Source: PALSA-270 sp963770915 (GTDB lineage Bacteria > Acidobacteriota > Terriglobia > Terriglobales > Acidobacteriaceae). From it: 64,000 bases of DNA. The DNA lies in the NCBI GenBank assembly GCA_963770915.1, contig CAVYRG010000001.1, forward strand, positions 2,852,001 to 2,916,000, given 5' to 3'. How positions within the stretch are numbered: the first letter of the stretch is position 1; every line of letters starts with the position of its first letter. Below the pieces are notes generated by a model, which was given only the letters and a program-made list of their open reading frames with translations, did not search any database and was not told the origin of the DNA. This document shows positions 25,793 through 34,056 of this stretch, piece by piece. The position numbers and the translations under genes were made by a program.

Positions 25793-26671
25793 TTAGTTGG
25801 CCAATTCGAAGTCGACGGCTACGGTGGTTTCAACGGCGGCAGGACGGCCGTTCACCAGATAAGGTTTGTAGCGCCACCAGCGCACGGCATCCATGGCGGC
25901 TTGTGACAGGAGCGCGGGCCCGCTGACAAGCTTCATTTGCGCGACCGCGCCGTCCGGGCTTACGACCGTATCCAACACCACCGTGCCCTGCACTTTTGCC
26001 TGTCGCGCCGCATCCGGATACTCGGGCGCGACCTGGTCGACGATCCGCTGCTCCATTTCGCGGGCGGGCACCTGCAATTGCGGCTGCGCGGCCGCGGATT
26101 CCTTGGCTGGAACTTGCGCCTCCAACTCCGCCCATCCTTGCTGCCATTGCCACCATCCCAGCACAGCCGCAAGCGCGACTGCGAAAACGGCGAAGGCAAC
26201 GATTCGCCCGAAGCCGAATCTGCGCTTTGGGCTGGCGAAACCATCAAGTAGGGGAAGCGGCTCGGGCTCGGCGGTTGCCTCTCCTGCATCGGAGTCTGGC
26301 TTGGCGAATAGCAGGACCTCGCCTTCGCGCCGCGTCCAGTAGCGGATGAGCGATTGCTGTTCATCGGGCAAACGGAGAAACTGCAAGCCGAAGGATCGAT
26401 CGCGCTGATAGCGCACCACCGCCGTTGCCCGTACCGGCGTGCTGGTATGCGGAACGAAAAACTCGACGCGGACGGGCTCGCCTACCAGGAGCCGCGAGGA
26501 AGGGACGACTCCCATGCCGCCCTCGCCGATCTCGATGCTCTGGCCGGGAATACTGTCGGGGACGCCGGAGCGCAGTACGGTGAGGTCCAAGGGCACCGTC
26601 AGCTTGTAGCGAGGCACCTTGCGCTTGGGTTTGGTTGCTGGCGAGAATTCCGGCGTCACCACGGTGCTCAT
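25793..26671 (-). CDS. PilZ domain fused to a TonB C-terminal domain
   Basis: Residues 15-120 are a PilZ domain with KRKVPRYKLTVPLDL (basic c-di-GMP loop, RxxxR incomplete) and EIGEGGMGVVPSS ([D/N]xSxxG-like). Around residue 165 there is a membrane segment (IVAFAVFAVALAAVLGWW), and residues ~215-290 form a TonB domain (APEYPDAARQAKVQGTVVL, VRWWRYKPYLVNGRPA). TonB transfers proton-motive force energy to outer-membrane receptors. Joining it to a cytoplasmic PilZ could make uptake c-di-GMP sensitive (inference). No ExbB/ExbD adjoins. ATG at 26671 follows GGGAAACG. Confidence 0.85.
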   Translation of the reverse strand: MSTVVTPEFSPATKPKRKVPRYKLTVPLDLTVLRSGVPDSIPGQSIEIGEGGMGVVPSSRLLVGEPVRVEFFVPHTSTPVRATAVVRYQRDRSFGLQFLRLPDEQQSLIRYWTRREGEVLLFAKPDSDAGEATAEPEPLPLLDGFASPKRRFGFGRIVAFAVFAVALAAVLGWWQWQQGWAELEAQVPAKESAAAQPQLQVPAREMEQRIVDQVAPEYPDAARQAKVQGTVVLDTVVSPDGAVAQMKLVSGPALLSQAAMDAVRWWRYKPYLVNGRPAAVETTVAVDFELAN

Positions 26672-26901
26672 ATCGTTTCCCGAGACACAAAGATTTCCTG
26701 ACACTAGGAATCTTCCTTATACGATGGGCAATTGCGGAACGGTAGATACCCGACGGGTGATTACGATAGTTACCAGGGGGGTGACCAGGAGCAGCAAGGC
26801 TCAAGCACAGGAGGGATTTGCGGCGCAGGTTAGCGAAGCGCTCAGAACGTCTCAAGACAAATCAGAACGGAGCACGTAGGATTTATAATCCGAGCAATTT
26901 C

Positions 26902-27781
26902 ATGCCGGACGCAAGCGCACTCGACATCCACTACAAGACCCTCACCGACCAGGAGCTTTTGAAGCTTAGGGCGGACGGCGGCTTCACACCGGAAGCCGAG
27001 CAGGTGCTCGACAAGGAACTTGCTCGGCGCAACCTCGCGGTCGATGAGGCAAAGCGATACTTCGCTCCAGAGTGGCTTGATAAAGCAGACGTGGGCACGG
27101 TCGGTGTCCTCGCGCTTGAAAGCGGCGAACGGATTACGGCAGAGGTTGTCGGGCTAAACGAAGAGGGAGATCGACTCTCTGTCGAGGTGATCTCTCCGGA
27201 TAGCCTCCCTCAGAACGGCCTTCGGAATCATCGCGCCATTCCGCTCCATCGGATTGTTTCATTCGATCCGCAACCACATTTAATGGAGCAGTGGCCATTC
27301 TCTGATCCATGCCGGGGTAGCGCCTTTTCGCCTTCACGCTTCATCCTGATGACAACGATCTTCCCGTGCCTGATCGTGGGCAGCATACCTCTGTTCCTAC
27401 TGCTGGCAAGCAGGCCCTACGGACTGCAGGAGGCGTCAATAATCACCTACACCCTTTTCGAGGTGTTCTTTACGTTTGCCAGAACGGGCACCAGAGGGGG
27501 GCCCTGATCTTCCCCCCTACAAGTTCACATGCCCCGCCGTCGAGGCACAGGTTCCGCGGCTGCTTTGGCGCCACCTCGGTTTTCTCGTTGCGCTTTTCGC
27601 TATTCAAACCGCAATGCTGGTGACCCGTACCCACTTGCCCAACTGGTGGAATCTGCAGGACAGGAAAGGGGCTACGCCTTTCGCTCTCGCCCTAATTTTG
27701 TTTTGCCTCGGACTCGGATATGCTCAGGTTTTCACCAACCGCTCCCTACTCGACCGCGCACACCCGGAGTTTTCAGCGTAG
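26902..27781 (+). CDS. Membrane protein of unknown function, frame change at a G6 run
   Basis: From 26902 the N-terminus is soluble and acidic (DQELLKLRADGGFTPEAEQV), with a first membrane segment (FILMTTIFPCLIVGSIPLF). Near 27500 a run of six G's is followed by a stop. In the next frame the protein continues with PPYKFTCPAVEAQVPRLLW and two more membrane segments (GFLVALFAIQTAMLV, PFALALILFCLGLGYAQVF) to 27781. The break at a homopolymer suggests an indel error, but slip-strand switching is possible. Function unknown. Confidence 0.5.
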
Positions 27782-27852
27782 CCATCTGGTTACCAGCAAC
27801 TGGGGAATCGGGCTTTTCGTGTCCGACCTTAAAATGATGAGCCATGTTTAAT

Positions 27853-27906
27853 CCTGTCGAGCTCGACCGGACAGCCGAGGGCGGCTGTCCCCACGCGAGC
27901 TTGAGA
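27853..27906. repeat. Palindromic element family 1, copy A
   Basis: CCTGTCGAGCTCGACCGGAC is followed by a second hairpin GGACAGCC-GAGG-GCGGCTGTCC and CCACGCGAGCTTG. Copies occur at 28692-28748, 36574-36630 and inside ispE (53471-53533). Confidence 0.75.
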
Positions 27907-28082
27907 TAGGGATTCTTCGACTGCGTTTGCCCGCGCATTCGCGCAGGCAACTTCGCTCAGAATGGCACCGTTTCCAGGCTCAATGGGGATGTTAGCCAAC
28001 ATCGAGCGTGGTCACTACCACCCTACGACCGCATTGGTCGGTGTCTATAGTGGAGCGGCGATTGTTTCTTGGCGAGGAACGG

Positions 28083-28562
28083 ATGATCGTATCAAGGATC
28101 GTTTGGGCAGTGGTGTGGAAGCTGTTCCATTATCAATTCTGGTGGATCTACTTATGCGTTGGCGTCCCGATCAGGTTTTTTCTGGCACGGTGGCTCAAAG
28201 CAGTCCCAGTGGGCAAGGCGAGCCTCTATGCCATTGCTTCTAGCCTAGTGGCCTCGCTTCTGAGTACATGGTTCCCCGTTGTCCCACTTGCTGGCAGTGC
28301 AATACTGATCTTGGTCGCTGGGTATGCGGCTAGCGAGTCCATACTGATTAGCGTGCCGATCGTCGCAGTGTCAATGGGTGTCGAAACGGCACTTGTCGAA
28401 GCAATAGTTTTTCGGATGCTGTGGAAAGGCTCTGCCCGTGTGCGGTTCGGTGCCTTACTGATCATAAACGTACTAAACGCGACAATCGCAATCGCACTTG
28501 GACTAGCTTGGGCATTGCGTCACATGCCGATTTTCATTGCCGCGTTGGATAGCTTTCGTTAA
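28083..28562 (+). CDS. Hypothetical membrane protein
   Basis: The ATG at 28083 follows GAGGAACGG; an in-frame ATG at 28008 would add about 25 unconserved residues. The ~159-residue protein has about four hydrophobic segments (WWIYLCVGVPIRFFL, LYAIASSLVASLLSTWFPVV, AILILVAGYAASESIL, LLIINVLNATIAIALGLAW). No family recognised. Palindromic elements lie on both sides of it (27.85 and 28.69 kb). Confidence 0.5.
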   Translation: MIVSRIVWAVVWKLFHYQFWWIYLCVGVPIRFFLARWLKAVPVGKASLYAIASSLVASLLSTWFPVVPLAGSAILILVAGYAASESILISVPIVAVSMGVETALVEAIVFRMLWKGSARVRFGALLIINVLNATIAIALGLAWALRHMPIFIAALDSFR

Positions 28563-28691
28563 CACGTTTGCGCTCATTGATCGCCTGTGACCGGCCTGCT
28601 TCTTGCAGATACCGGGCCGGCGCGAAACCGCAGTGGGCGGTTGCGCACGATGGGCGCGGCAGTCGAGTCCGTACGGGGCCCGGGGGGACGG

Positions 28692-28748
28692 CCTGTCGAG
28701 CTTCGCTCGACCGGACAGGCGGGGGCGGTTGTCCCCACGCGAGCTTTG
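28692..28748. repeat. Palindromic element family 1, copy B
   Basis: CCTGTCGAGCTTCGCTCGAC and GGACAGGC...GTTGTCC with CCACGCGAGC. Two hairpins: GTCGAG-CTTC-GCTCGAC and GGACAG.../...TGTCC. It lies between the membrane protein and kbl. Confidence 0.75.
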
Positions 28749-28841
28749 TTTCGCGGACTTCCCCACTCAAGCCGCAAAGAGCGCGGCTTGAATGGGGCAC
28801 CTGTTCCCGTGCCACACGCGGCGAACTTTGCTCACAATTCG

Positions 28842-30032
28842 CTAGAGGCCAAGCTCTTTTTTGGCGGCGGCGAATTGAGCGGTGGCGAATTCCAGGTCTT
28901 CGCGGGTGTGGGCGGCGGAGAGTTGCACGCGGATGCGGGCTTTGCCCTGCGGAACGACTGGGTAGGAAAAGGCCACGACGAACACGCCTTTCGCCAGCAG
29001 AATTTCTGCCATGCGCGAGGCGATGCGGGCGTCGCCGAGCATGACGGGGACGATGGGATGCTCGCCTTCGAGAATGGCGAAGCCCAAAGACTGCATGCGC
29101 TGGCGGAAAAAAAGCGCGTTCTCGCGCAGGCGTTCGCGCAGGTCGGAAGATTGTTGCAGAATGTCCAGCACTTTCAGCGAAGCCGAAACAATCGGCGGGG
29201 CGACGGAGTTGGAAAACAAATAAGGGCGCGAGCGCTGGCGGAGAAATTCGATGGCTTCTCTTTTGCCGCTGGTGTAGCCGCCGCTGGCGCCGCCGAGCGC
29301 TTTGCCGAGGGTTCCGGTGAGGAGGCCGATGCGGCCGAGCAATCCGTGATGCTCGTGGGTGCCGCGGCCTTGCGCGCCGAGAATACCGACGGCGTGGGAA
29401 TCGTCGACCATCACGGTAGCCTGGAATTTTTCCGCGAGCGCGCAGATCTCGGGCAGCAGCGCGATGTGGCCGTCCATGGAGAAGACGCCGTCGGTGGCGA
29501 TGAGGCGGTGGCGCGCGGATTGCGCTTCGACGAGTTTTTCTTCGAGATCGTCGATATCGTTGTGGCGATAGCGCAGGCGCGGGGCTTTCGAGAGGCGGAT
29601 GCCGTCGATGATGCTGGCGTGGTTGAGTTCGTCGGAGATGATGGCGTCTTCGGCGTCGAGCAGAGTTTCGAACAGGCCGGCGTTGGCATCGAAGCAGGAG
29701 GAATAAAGAATGGTGTCTTCGGTGCCGAGAAATTCGCTGAGGCGCTGCTCCAGTTGTTTGTGAATGGTCTGCGTGCCGCAGATGAAACGGACCGAAGCCA
29801 GGCCGTAGCCCCATTGGTCGAGCGCATGCCGGGCGGCGGCGACAACGTCGGGGTGGTCGGCGAGGCCGAGATAATTATTGGCGCAAAGGTTGAGCAGCGG
29901 GCGCTCGTCGCCGCGCACACGCACTTTGCCTTGCTGCGGCGTGTCAATGAGGCGCTCGCCTTTGTAGAGGCCTTGCTGGCGGATGTCGTCGAGTTTGGTC
30001 GCCAGGTAATCCCAGAGAGCGGGTTGGGTCAT
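28842..30032 (-). CDS. kbl: 2-amino-3-ketobutyrate CoA ligase (glycine C-acetyltransferase)
   Basis: Kbl cleaves 2-amino-3-oxobutyrate with CoA into glycine and acetyl-CoA, following threonine dehydrogenase. The 396-residue PLP protein has NLCANNYLGLADHPDV, VRFICGTQTIHKQLE, SCFDANAGLF, DDSHAVGILG and the PLP-lysine site TGTLGKALGGASGG. Length and motifs fit the Kbl branch of alpha-oxoamine synthases. Tdh is encoded upstream on the same strand, and the two form the usual kbl/tdh threonine-degradation pair, with a heptamer repeat between them. Confidence 0.95.
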   Translation of the reverse strand: MTQPALWDYLATKLDDIRQQGLYKGERLIDTPQQGKVRVRGDERPLLNLCANNYLGLADHPDVVAAARHALDQWGYGLASVRFICGTQTIHKQLEQRLSEFLGTEDTILYSSCFDANAGLFETLLDAEDAIISDELNHASIIDGIRLSKAPRLRYRHNDIDDLEEKLVEAQSARHRLIATDGVFSMDGHIALLPEICALAEKFQATVMVDDSHAVGILGAQGRGTHEHHGLLGRIGLLTGTLGKALGGASGGYTSGKREAIEFLRQRSRPYLFSNSVAPPIVSASLKVLDILQQSSDLRERLRENALFFRQRMQSLGFAILEGEHPIVPVMLGDARIASRMAEILLAKGVFVVAFSYPVVPQGKARIRVQLSAAHTREDLEFATAQFAAAKKELGL

Positions 30033-30066
30033 GGGGTGATTTTACAGATTCAATCGTTGGGAGCGC

Positions 30067-30163
30067 GTCGTTGGTCTTCGGTCGTTGGTCGTTGGTCGTT
30101 GGCAAAGGCAATCGGCGACCTACGACTAACGACCAAAGGCCAACGACCAACGACCAGCGACTA
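30067..30163. repeat. Heptamer inverted repeat between tdh and kbl
   Basis: Plus strand: GTCGTTGGTCGTTGGTCGTT (heptamer TCGTTGG repeated) and, after ~35 bases, the complementary arm CCAACGACCAACGACCAGCG. The whole could fold into a long stem within the tdh-kbl transcript. The right end reaches the tdh stop codon (30161). Confidence 0.75.
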
Positions 30164-31192
30164 AGGACTCCTCCAGTCCAAAATCACTTTGCCGGAATTG
30201 CCGGTGCTCATGACTTCGAAGCCTTGCTCGAATTGGTCGTAGGAGAAGCGGTGGGTGATGACGGGCGAGATGTCGAGGCCGGATTCGAGCATGACCGTCA
30301 TCTTGTACCAGGTTTCGTACATCTCGCGGCCGTAGATGCCTTTGATGGTAAGCATGTTGAAGATGACGGTGCGCCAGTCGATGGCCATCTCGGCGGAAGG
30401 AATGCCGAGAATGGCGATTTTGCCACCATGGCTCATGTTGGCGATGATCTCGCGGAAAGCGGCGGGGCTGCCCGACATTTCGAGAGCTACGTCGAAGCCT
30501 TCCTGCATGCCGAGTTTTTTCTGCACTTCCTTGAGCGGCGTTTCCCGCGGGTTGACGGCGAGGGTGACGCCGACTTTTTCCGCCAGCTTGAGGCGCCAGG
30601 GATTCAGGTCGGTGATGACCACGTAGCGCGCGCCGGCGTGGCGGGCGACGGCGGCGGCCATGATGCCGATGGGGCCGGCGCCGGTGACCAGAACGTCTTC
30701 GCCGAGCACGTGAAAGGAAAGCGCGGTGTGCACGGCGTTGCCGAAAGGATCGAAGATGGCGGCGATTTCGGGCGCGATCTTGGGATTGTGCCGCCAGATG
30801 TTGGTCATGGGCAGCACGATGTATTCGGCGAACGCGCCGGCGCGGTTCACGCCCACGCCGGAGGTGTGGGCGCAAAGATGGCGGCGGCCGGCCAGGCAGT
30901 TGCGGCAGCGTCCGCAGACCACGTGGCCTTCGCCGCTGACCAGCTCTCCGGGGTGGAAGTCGTTGACGTTCGAGCCGACTTCGACGACTTCGCCGACGAA
31001 CTCGTGGCCAATGATGAGCGGCACGGGGATGGTGGAGCGGGCCCAATCGTCCCATTGATAAATGTGCAGATCGGTGCCGCAGATGCCGGTGAGCCATATG
31101 CGGATTTTGACGTCGTTGACGCCGATGGAGGGTTCGGGGACGTCTTGCAGCCACAGCCCGCGGGTGGGCTGGCTCTTGACCAGGGCTTTCAC
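30161..31192 (-). CDS. tdh: L-threonine 3-dehydrogenase
   Basis: A zinc-dependent medium-chain dehydrogenase of 343 residues that oxidises threonine to 2-amino-3-oxobutyrate. Visible are the catalytic zinc region GICGTDLHIY, GHEFVGEV, and the structural zinc cluster CGRCRNCLAGRRHLC. FDPFGNAVHTALSF and the NAD-binding loop VTGAGPIGIMAAAVARHAGA follow, with the C-terminal YGREMYETWYKM. It precedes kbl on the same strand (threonine to glycine pathway). Motifs and length fit Tdh rather than a generic alcohol dehydrogenase. Confidence 0.95.
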   Translation of the reverse strand: MKALVKSQPTRGLWLQDVPEPSIGVNDVKIRIWLTGICGTDLHIYQWDDWARSTIPVPLIIGHEFVGEVVEVGSNVNDFHPGELVSGEGHVVCGRCRNCLAGRRHLCAHTSGVGVNRAGAFAEYIVLPMTNIWRHNPKIAPEIAAIFDPFGNAVHTALSFHVLGEDVLVTGAGPIGIMAAAVARHAGARYVVITDLNPWRLKLAEKVGVTLAVNPRETPLKEVQKKLGMQEGFDVALEMSGSPAAFREIIANMSHGGKIAILGIPSAEMAIDWRTVIFNMLTIKGIYGREMYETWYKMTVMLESGLDISPVITHRFSYDQFEQGFEVMSTGNSGKVILDWRSP

Positions 31193-31286
31193 GGATTGAT
31201 TCTAGTCCATGGGGCGTTGGGGCTTCGAGTGGCGGGAAGGGCCGGAGGGAAGGCGACGGGGCACTTGGCCACGGTAGGCCGGAAGC

Positions 31287-31320
31287 AGCTTGTGTAGTCG
31301 CCTGGTTAGCGTCAACCGAC
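31287..31320. repeat. Short dispersed repeat (copy 2 of 2)
   Basis: CAGCTTGTGTAGTCGCCTGG with flanks matches 21597-21632 (about 80 percent by eye). It lies about 95 bases upstream of the tdh start. Confidence 0.45.
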
Positions 31321-31347
31321 CGCTAACGAGAGTTTGCGCCACTCCCA

Positions 31348-31818
31348 TCAGAGGACTCCCATCGGGACAGCCAACATGATTGAGGCGATAATTAGACCGC
31401 CGAGGGCTGTTGCAAATCGACTACGTGGTGGGGCAAGGATTCCAGCAATCAGTCCGCAGAATCCGAATACTAAGCATGTCATCACCATCCGCTGCCCATC
31501 AACCATCGGCAGGCGCACGCCGATGCGAATAAACGGGTAGTACATCATGTACAGCAACGATCCGAGCGGAATTGCAAGCGCGAGGGTGTTGGCCGCTACC
31601 CCGAACAACCCAACTCTTTTGCGCCAGCGGGCCACATCTTCAGCATTTCGGCTTTTATTCCATCCCCACCAGCCGCCGACGATCATCGCAATTTCGAGGA
31701 ATAGCACTATGACGAAAAGAACGCTCTGAATCCGAATAGGCAGCCAGTGGCCGAAGAGCGACGCCCAGACGAACGCAACGATTAGCAGCGCATACAAGAG
31801 TTCTCTTAGGGACCGCAT
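31348..31818 (-). CDS. Hypothetical four-helix membrane protein
   Basis: 156 residues with about four hydrophobic segments: LLYALLIVAFVWASLFG, VLFVIVLFLEIAMIVGGWWG, LFGVAANTLALAIPLGSLLY and LGGLIIASIMLAVPMGVL. A basic loop (KSRNAEDVARWRKRV) lies after the second segment. No family recognised. It resembles in layout the protein at 36110-36538 but the sequences are not clearly related. Confidence 0.55.
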   Translation of the reverse strand: MRSLRELLYALLIVAFVWASLFGHWLPIRIQSVLFVIVLFLEIAMIVGGWWGWNKSRNAEDVARWRKRVGLFGVAANTLALAIPLGSLLYMMYYPFIRIGVRLPMVDGQRMVMTCLVFGFCGLIAGILAPPRSRFATALGGLIIASIMLAVPMGVL

Positions 31819-32040
31819 GGGTACCTCTTGAAGAAAGAGTTTAAGCGTCGCCTTCTACGAGTCCAAGTTACTGACGGTGCTAGACGATCAAATTGGTGCA
31901 ACATCTCGCCATTACACGCATTGACCTGCCTGGGGGGCGGCCCGCGTCTGCCGTGAAGTAAAAACTCTGGGGAGGTGAAGATTCTTCAATCTTGATCGCC
32001 CCGCATTTCGCGGCTTAAGGCTGTTACTAAACTCCTCTTT

Positions 32041-32119
32041 CGCCCCAGCGGGGCTGTCGCATGTCCCACTCATACCCAGGGCTTGCGCCCTGGGCTGCAG
32101 TCTTGCGCCGCTTCGCGGC
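32041..32119. repeat. Cluster of hairpin-forming repeats before rpsU
   Basis: Within the 318-base gap before rpsU: CGCCCCAGCGGGGCTG (32041), CCCAGGGCTTGCGCCCTGGG (32075-32094), and GCCGCTTCGCGGC (32107-32119). The second is a type of palindrome commonly seen between genes in Acidobacteriota. The rest of the gap (31819-32040) shows no gene. Confidence 0.55.
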
Positions 32120-32136
32120 TGGGGCTCGCCTCGGGA

Positions 32137-32358
32137 TTAATCGCGGCGCACGTCCTTCGCAGTCGAACCTTCCTTGCGATTCTTCTTGCGCGCGCGCTTT
32201 CGCGCCAAAGCCTGTTTCACCCGGCGCTTTTCGCCCGGCTTCAAATAGTACGAGTGTCGTTTTACTTCCTTGATGATGTCTTCCGTCTGCACCTTACGCT
32301 TGAATCGACGGAGCGCATTCTCCAGGGACTCGCCCTCTTGCAATCGGATTTCTGCCAC
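32137..32358 (-). CDS. rpsU: 30S ribosomal protein S21
   Basis: A 73-residue, strongly basic protein: MAEIRLQEGESLENALRRFK, then KVQTEDIIKEVKRHSYYLKPGEKRRVK and a Lys/Arg tail. This is the S21 pattern (ESLENALRRFKRKV, HxYYxKPxEKRR). S21 binds the 30S platform and aids initiation. Here rpsU is not next to dnaG-rpoD as it is in enterobacteria, but lies about 11 kb away in the same orientation. Confidence 0.95.
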   Translation of the reverse strand: MAEIRLQEGESLENALRRFKRKVQTEDIIKEVKRHSYYLKPGEKRRVKQALARKRARKKNRKEGSTAKDVRRD

Positions 32359-32438
32359 GCTTTTCCTCCCACACTAGATTATGCGACACGCATAGTTTCG
32401 CCCGCCAGGCTCAGGCCCGGCCGGCCGGCAATCGCAAG

Positions 32439-32678
32439 TCACTCGCCCACATGCCCATGCGACGAGGACTCTTCCGCGGACTCAGTTTCTTCTTCGTCAA
32501 TATTAAACAGGGCCGCCTGTGCCGCGGCATGTTCGCGTAGTTCGGCCATGTCGTCCACGCTGCTTTCCACAGGCTTATCCTGTTTGCGCTGATTCCTGCG
32601 CTCGGCCTTGTCCCGCTGTCTCTGTTGCCGGGTGTGTTCCTTCTGGCGTTTGGTAAACGTTGATCGGCCTCTAGGCAT
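32439..32678 (-). CDS. Small highly charged hypothetical protein
   Basis: A 79-residue protein. The N-terminal half is very basic (MPRGRSTFTKRQKEHTRQQR, RDKAERRNQRKQDK) and the C-terminal half very acidic (FNIDEEETESAEESSSHGH). No membrane segment. Possibly nucleic-acid associated from the basic part and its place between rpsU and an RRM gene on the same strand, but I know of no function for it. Confidence 0.7.
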   Translation of the reverse strand: MPRGRSTFTKRQKEHTRQQRQRDKAERRNQRKQDKPVESSVDDMAELREHAAAQAALFNIDEEETESAEESSSHGHVGE

Positions 32679-32755
32679 TCGTATCCCCCAACTATTTTAT
32701 TCTAAGCCGGCTGGCACGCTCCGCCAGACTCGCCGGCACCTTGCATCCGAAAGAA

Positions 32756-33116
32756 CTACCAGCGTGGTTCGCGTGGCTGCCGGGGATGGCCGCGATAAAC
32801 ATCGCGCCCACGACCGCTGCCACCGCCTCCGCCGCCAAAACGCTGGCCGCCACCACCACTCCGGGGACGGTCAGACTCCGGTTTGGCCGTATTGATGGTC
32901 AAGCCCGTCCGCCCAGGTCGGCGCCGTTGAGCGCCGCGATCGCCTTGTCGCCTTCACTGGCATCGGCCATTTCGACAAAGCCGAAACCCCGGAGCGGCCG
33001 GTATCCCGGTCAGTCAGGAGCGTGATCTTCTCAATCGTACCCTGTGCCTCGAAGACGTTGCGCAACTCCGCCTCGCTTGTGCGGTGGGGCAGGTTTCCAA
33101 CGTACAGGTTCTTCAT
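32756..33116 (-). CDS. RRM-type RNA-binding protein with two frame changes
   Basis: MKNLYVGNLPHRTSEAELRN (RNP2) starts an RNA-recognition motif. Near 32995 the frame shifts; with one C restored in TCCGGGG the RNP1 region reads GFGFVEMADASEGDKAIAAL. A second shift near 32905 leads to LTINTAKPESDRPRSGGGGG and a Gly-rich tail ending at 32756. The complete product is like the small Gly-rich RRM proteins of cyanobacteria and other bacteria (~119 residues). Both breaks look like single missing C's. Confidence 0.78.
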
Positions 33117-33350
33117 CGTAATTCCTCTTTCATTAATCGTCTAGTCTTAGCGGGGGCGTGGTTCGTTTCGATGCGCGTGTTTCATGTTTCAGAATCTTGT
33201 GCCGGAGCGGGCACGGTATGCATCGCCTGCGTCCGCGCGAAAGACGCCAAGCGGGCGGCGGAGATTCGCTTCGAAGCTTCCGGAATGCTCCAGCGCAGGG
33301 TCAGATGTCTCGATCGCGCGAAAGCGCGTTGTCTGCGCTGTTCGACACCA

Positions 33351-33395
33351 GCGGACAGAGCCTGCCCCGAGCGAAGCCGAGGGGAGTGTCCGCCC
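33351..33395. repeat. Palindromic repeat between the RRM gene and its upstream neighbour
   Basis: GCGGACAGAGCCTGCCCCGA and its counterpart with GTGTCCGCC: the outer ends pair (GCGGACA/TGTCCGC), the middle holds CCCCGAGCGAAGCCGAGGGG. It is related in style, but not clearly in sequence, to palindromic element family 1. Confidence 0.5.
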
Positions 33396-33399
33396 TACA

Positions 33400-33882
33400 C
33401 TACGCGCGGCTTTTTTTCTTGCCAGTGACGGTGACGACTTTGGCGGCTTCCCAGGGGCGCTTGGGGCGGGCGGTTTCGGGTTCGTCGCGGTCTTTGACGC
33501 GATCGTAGTGGTAGGACTCGCTGACCGTGCCGAGCGATTCGTTATACAGGCTGGGCAGGCCGAGGCCTTCCTTCAATTCTTCGGTAAATTGCTGCAGGGC
33601 CTTCAGGTGGTCGGCGGTGGCGGGGACTTCGGTCTTGGCGGTCTTCAGGAATTGCTGGTAGCCGCGGTTGACGAGCTTGGAGATTTCGCTGCCGATGAGG
33701 TAGCCGGGGAAAGCGAAAATCTTCACGCCGTCGTCGCCGTCCTTCTGGATGGCGGCGGAGCAGGTGTATTTCTTCAGGAAAACGCGTCCGGCGGTTCCCG
33801 GGGCTTCGATCAGGTCAAAGCCGTGGTCGCGAAACCAGCTTAGCGCGTCTTCGTAGGTCCGTTGCTCAACGTTGGTTGCCAT
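33400..33882 (-). CDS. Conserved hypothetical protein
   Basis: 160 residues, soluble: MATNVEQRTYEDALSWFRDH, FDLIEAPGTAGRVFLKKYTC, GYLIGSEISKLVNRGYQQFL, then a basic C-terminus (RPKRPWEAAKVVTVTGKKK). Two-part layout: an N-terminal alpha/beta domain ending near residue 115 and a charged tail. I do not recognise a function. Confidence 0.65.
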   Translation of the reverse strand: MATNVEQRTYEDALSWFRDHGFDLIEAPGTAGRVFLKKYTCSAAIQKDGDDGVKIFAFPGYLIGSEISKLVNRGYQQFLKTAKTEVPATADHLKALQQFTEELKEGLGLPSLYNESLGTVSESYHYDRVKDRDEPETARPKRPWEAAKVVTVTGKKKSRA

Positions 33883-34056
33883 TTGGTTTTTGCCGCCCCC
33901 TCCAATGTCCCTGCTGGCTTAGATGCAGGTTTCGGGGAAGATGGCCCCGAAGCTGTGCCGAACTTCTTTTATAATCGAACCACAACGCCGCTGAGCCTTA
34001 ATAAGTCCTTCCCGTAGGTTACGATAGTACTTGGGAGCCTCTCGCAGCCCTTTGCC

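Noticed and set aside
28587..30164. 525-codon plus-strand frame opposite kbl
   Set aside because: Shadow of the kbl codon pattern; the kbl reading has full conserved motifs, this one none.
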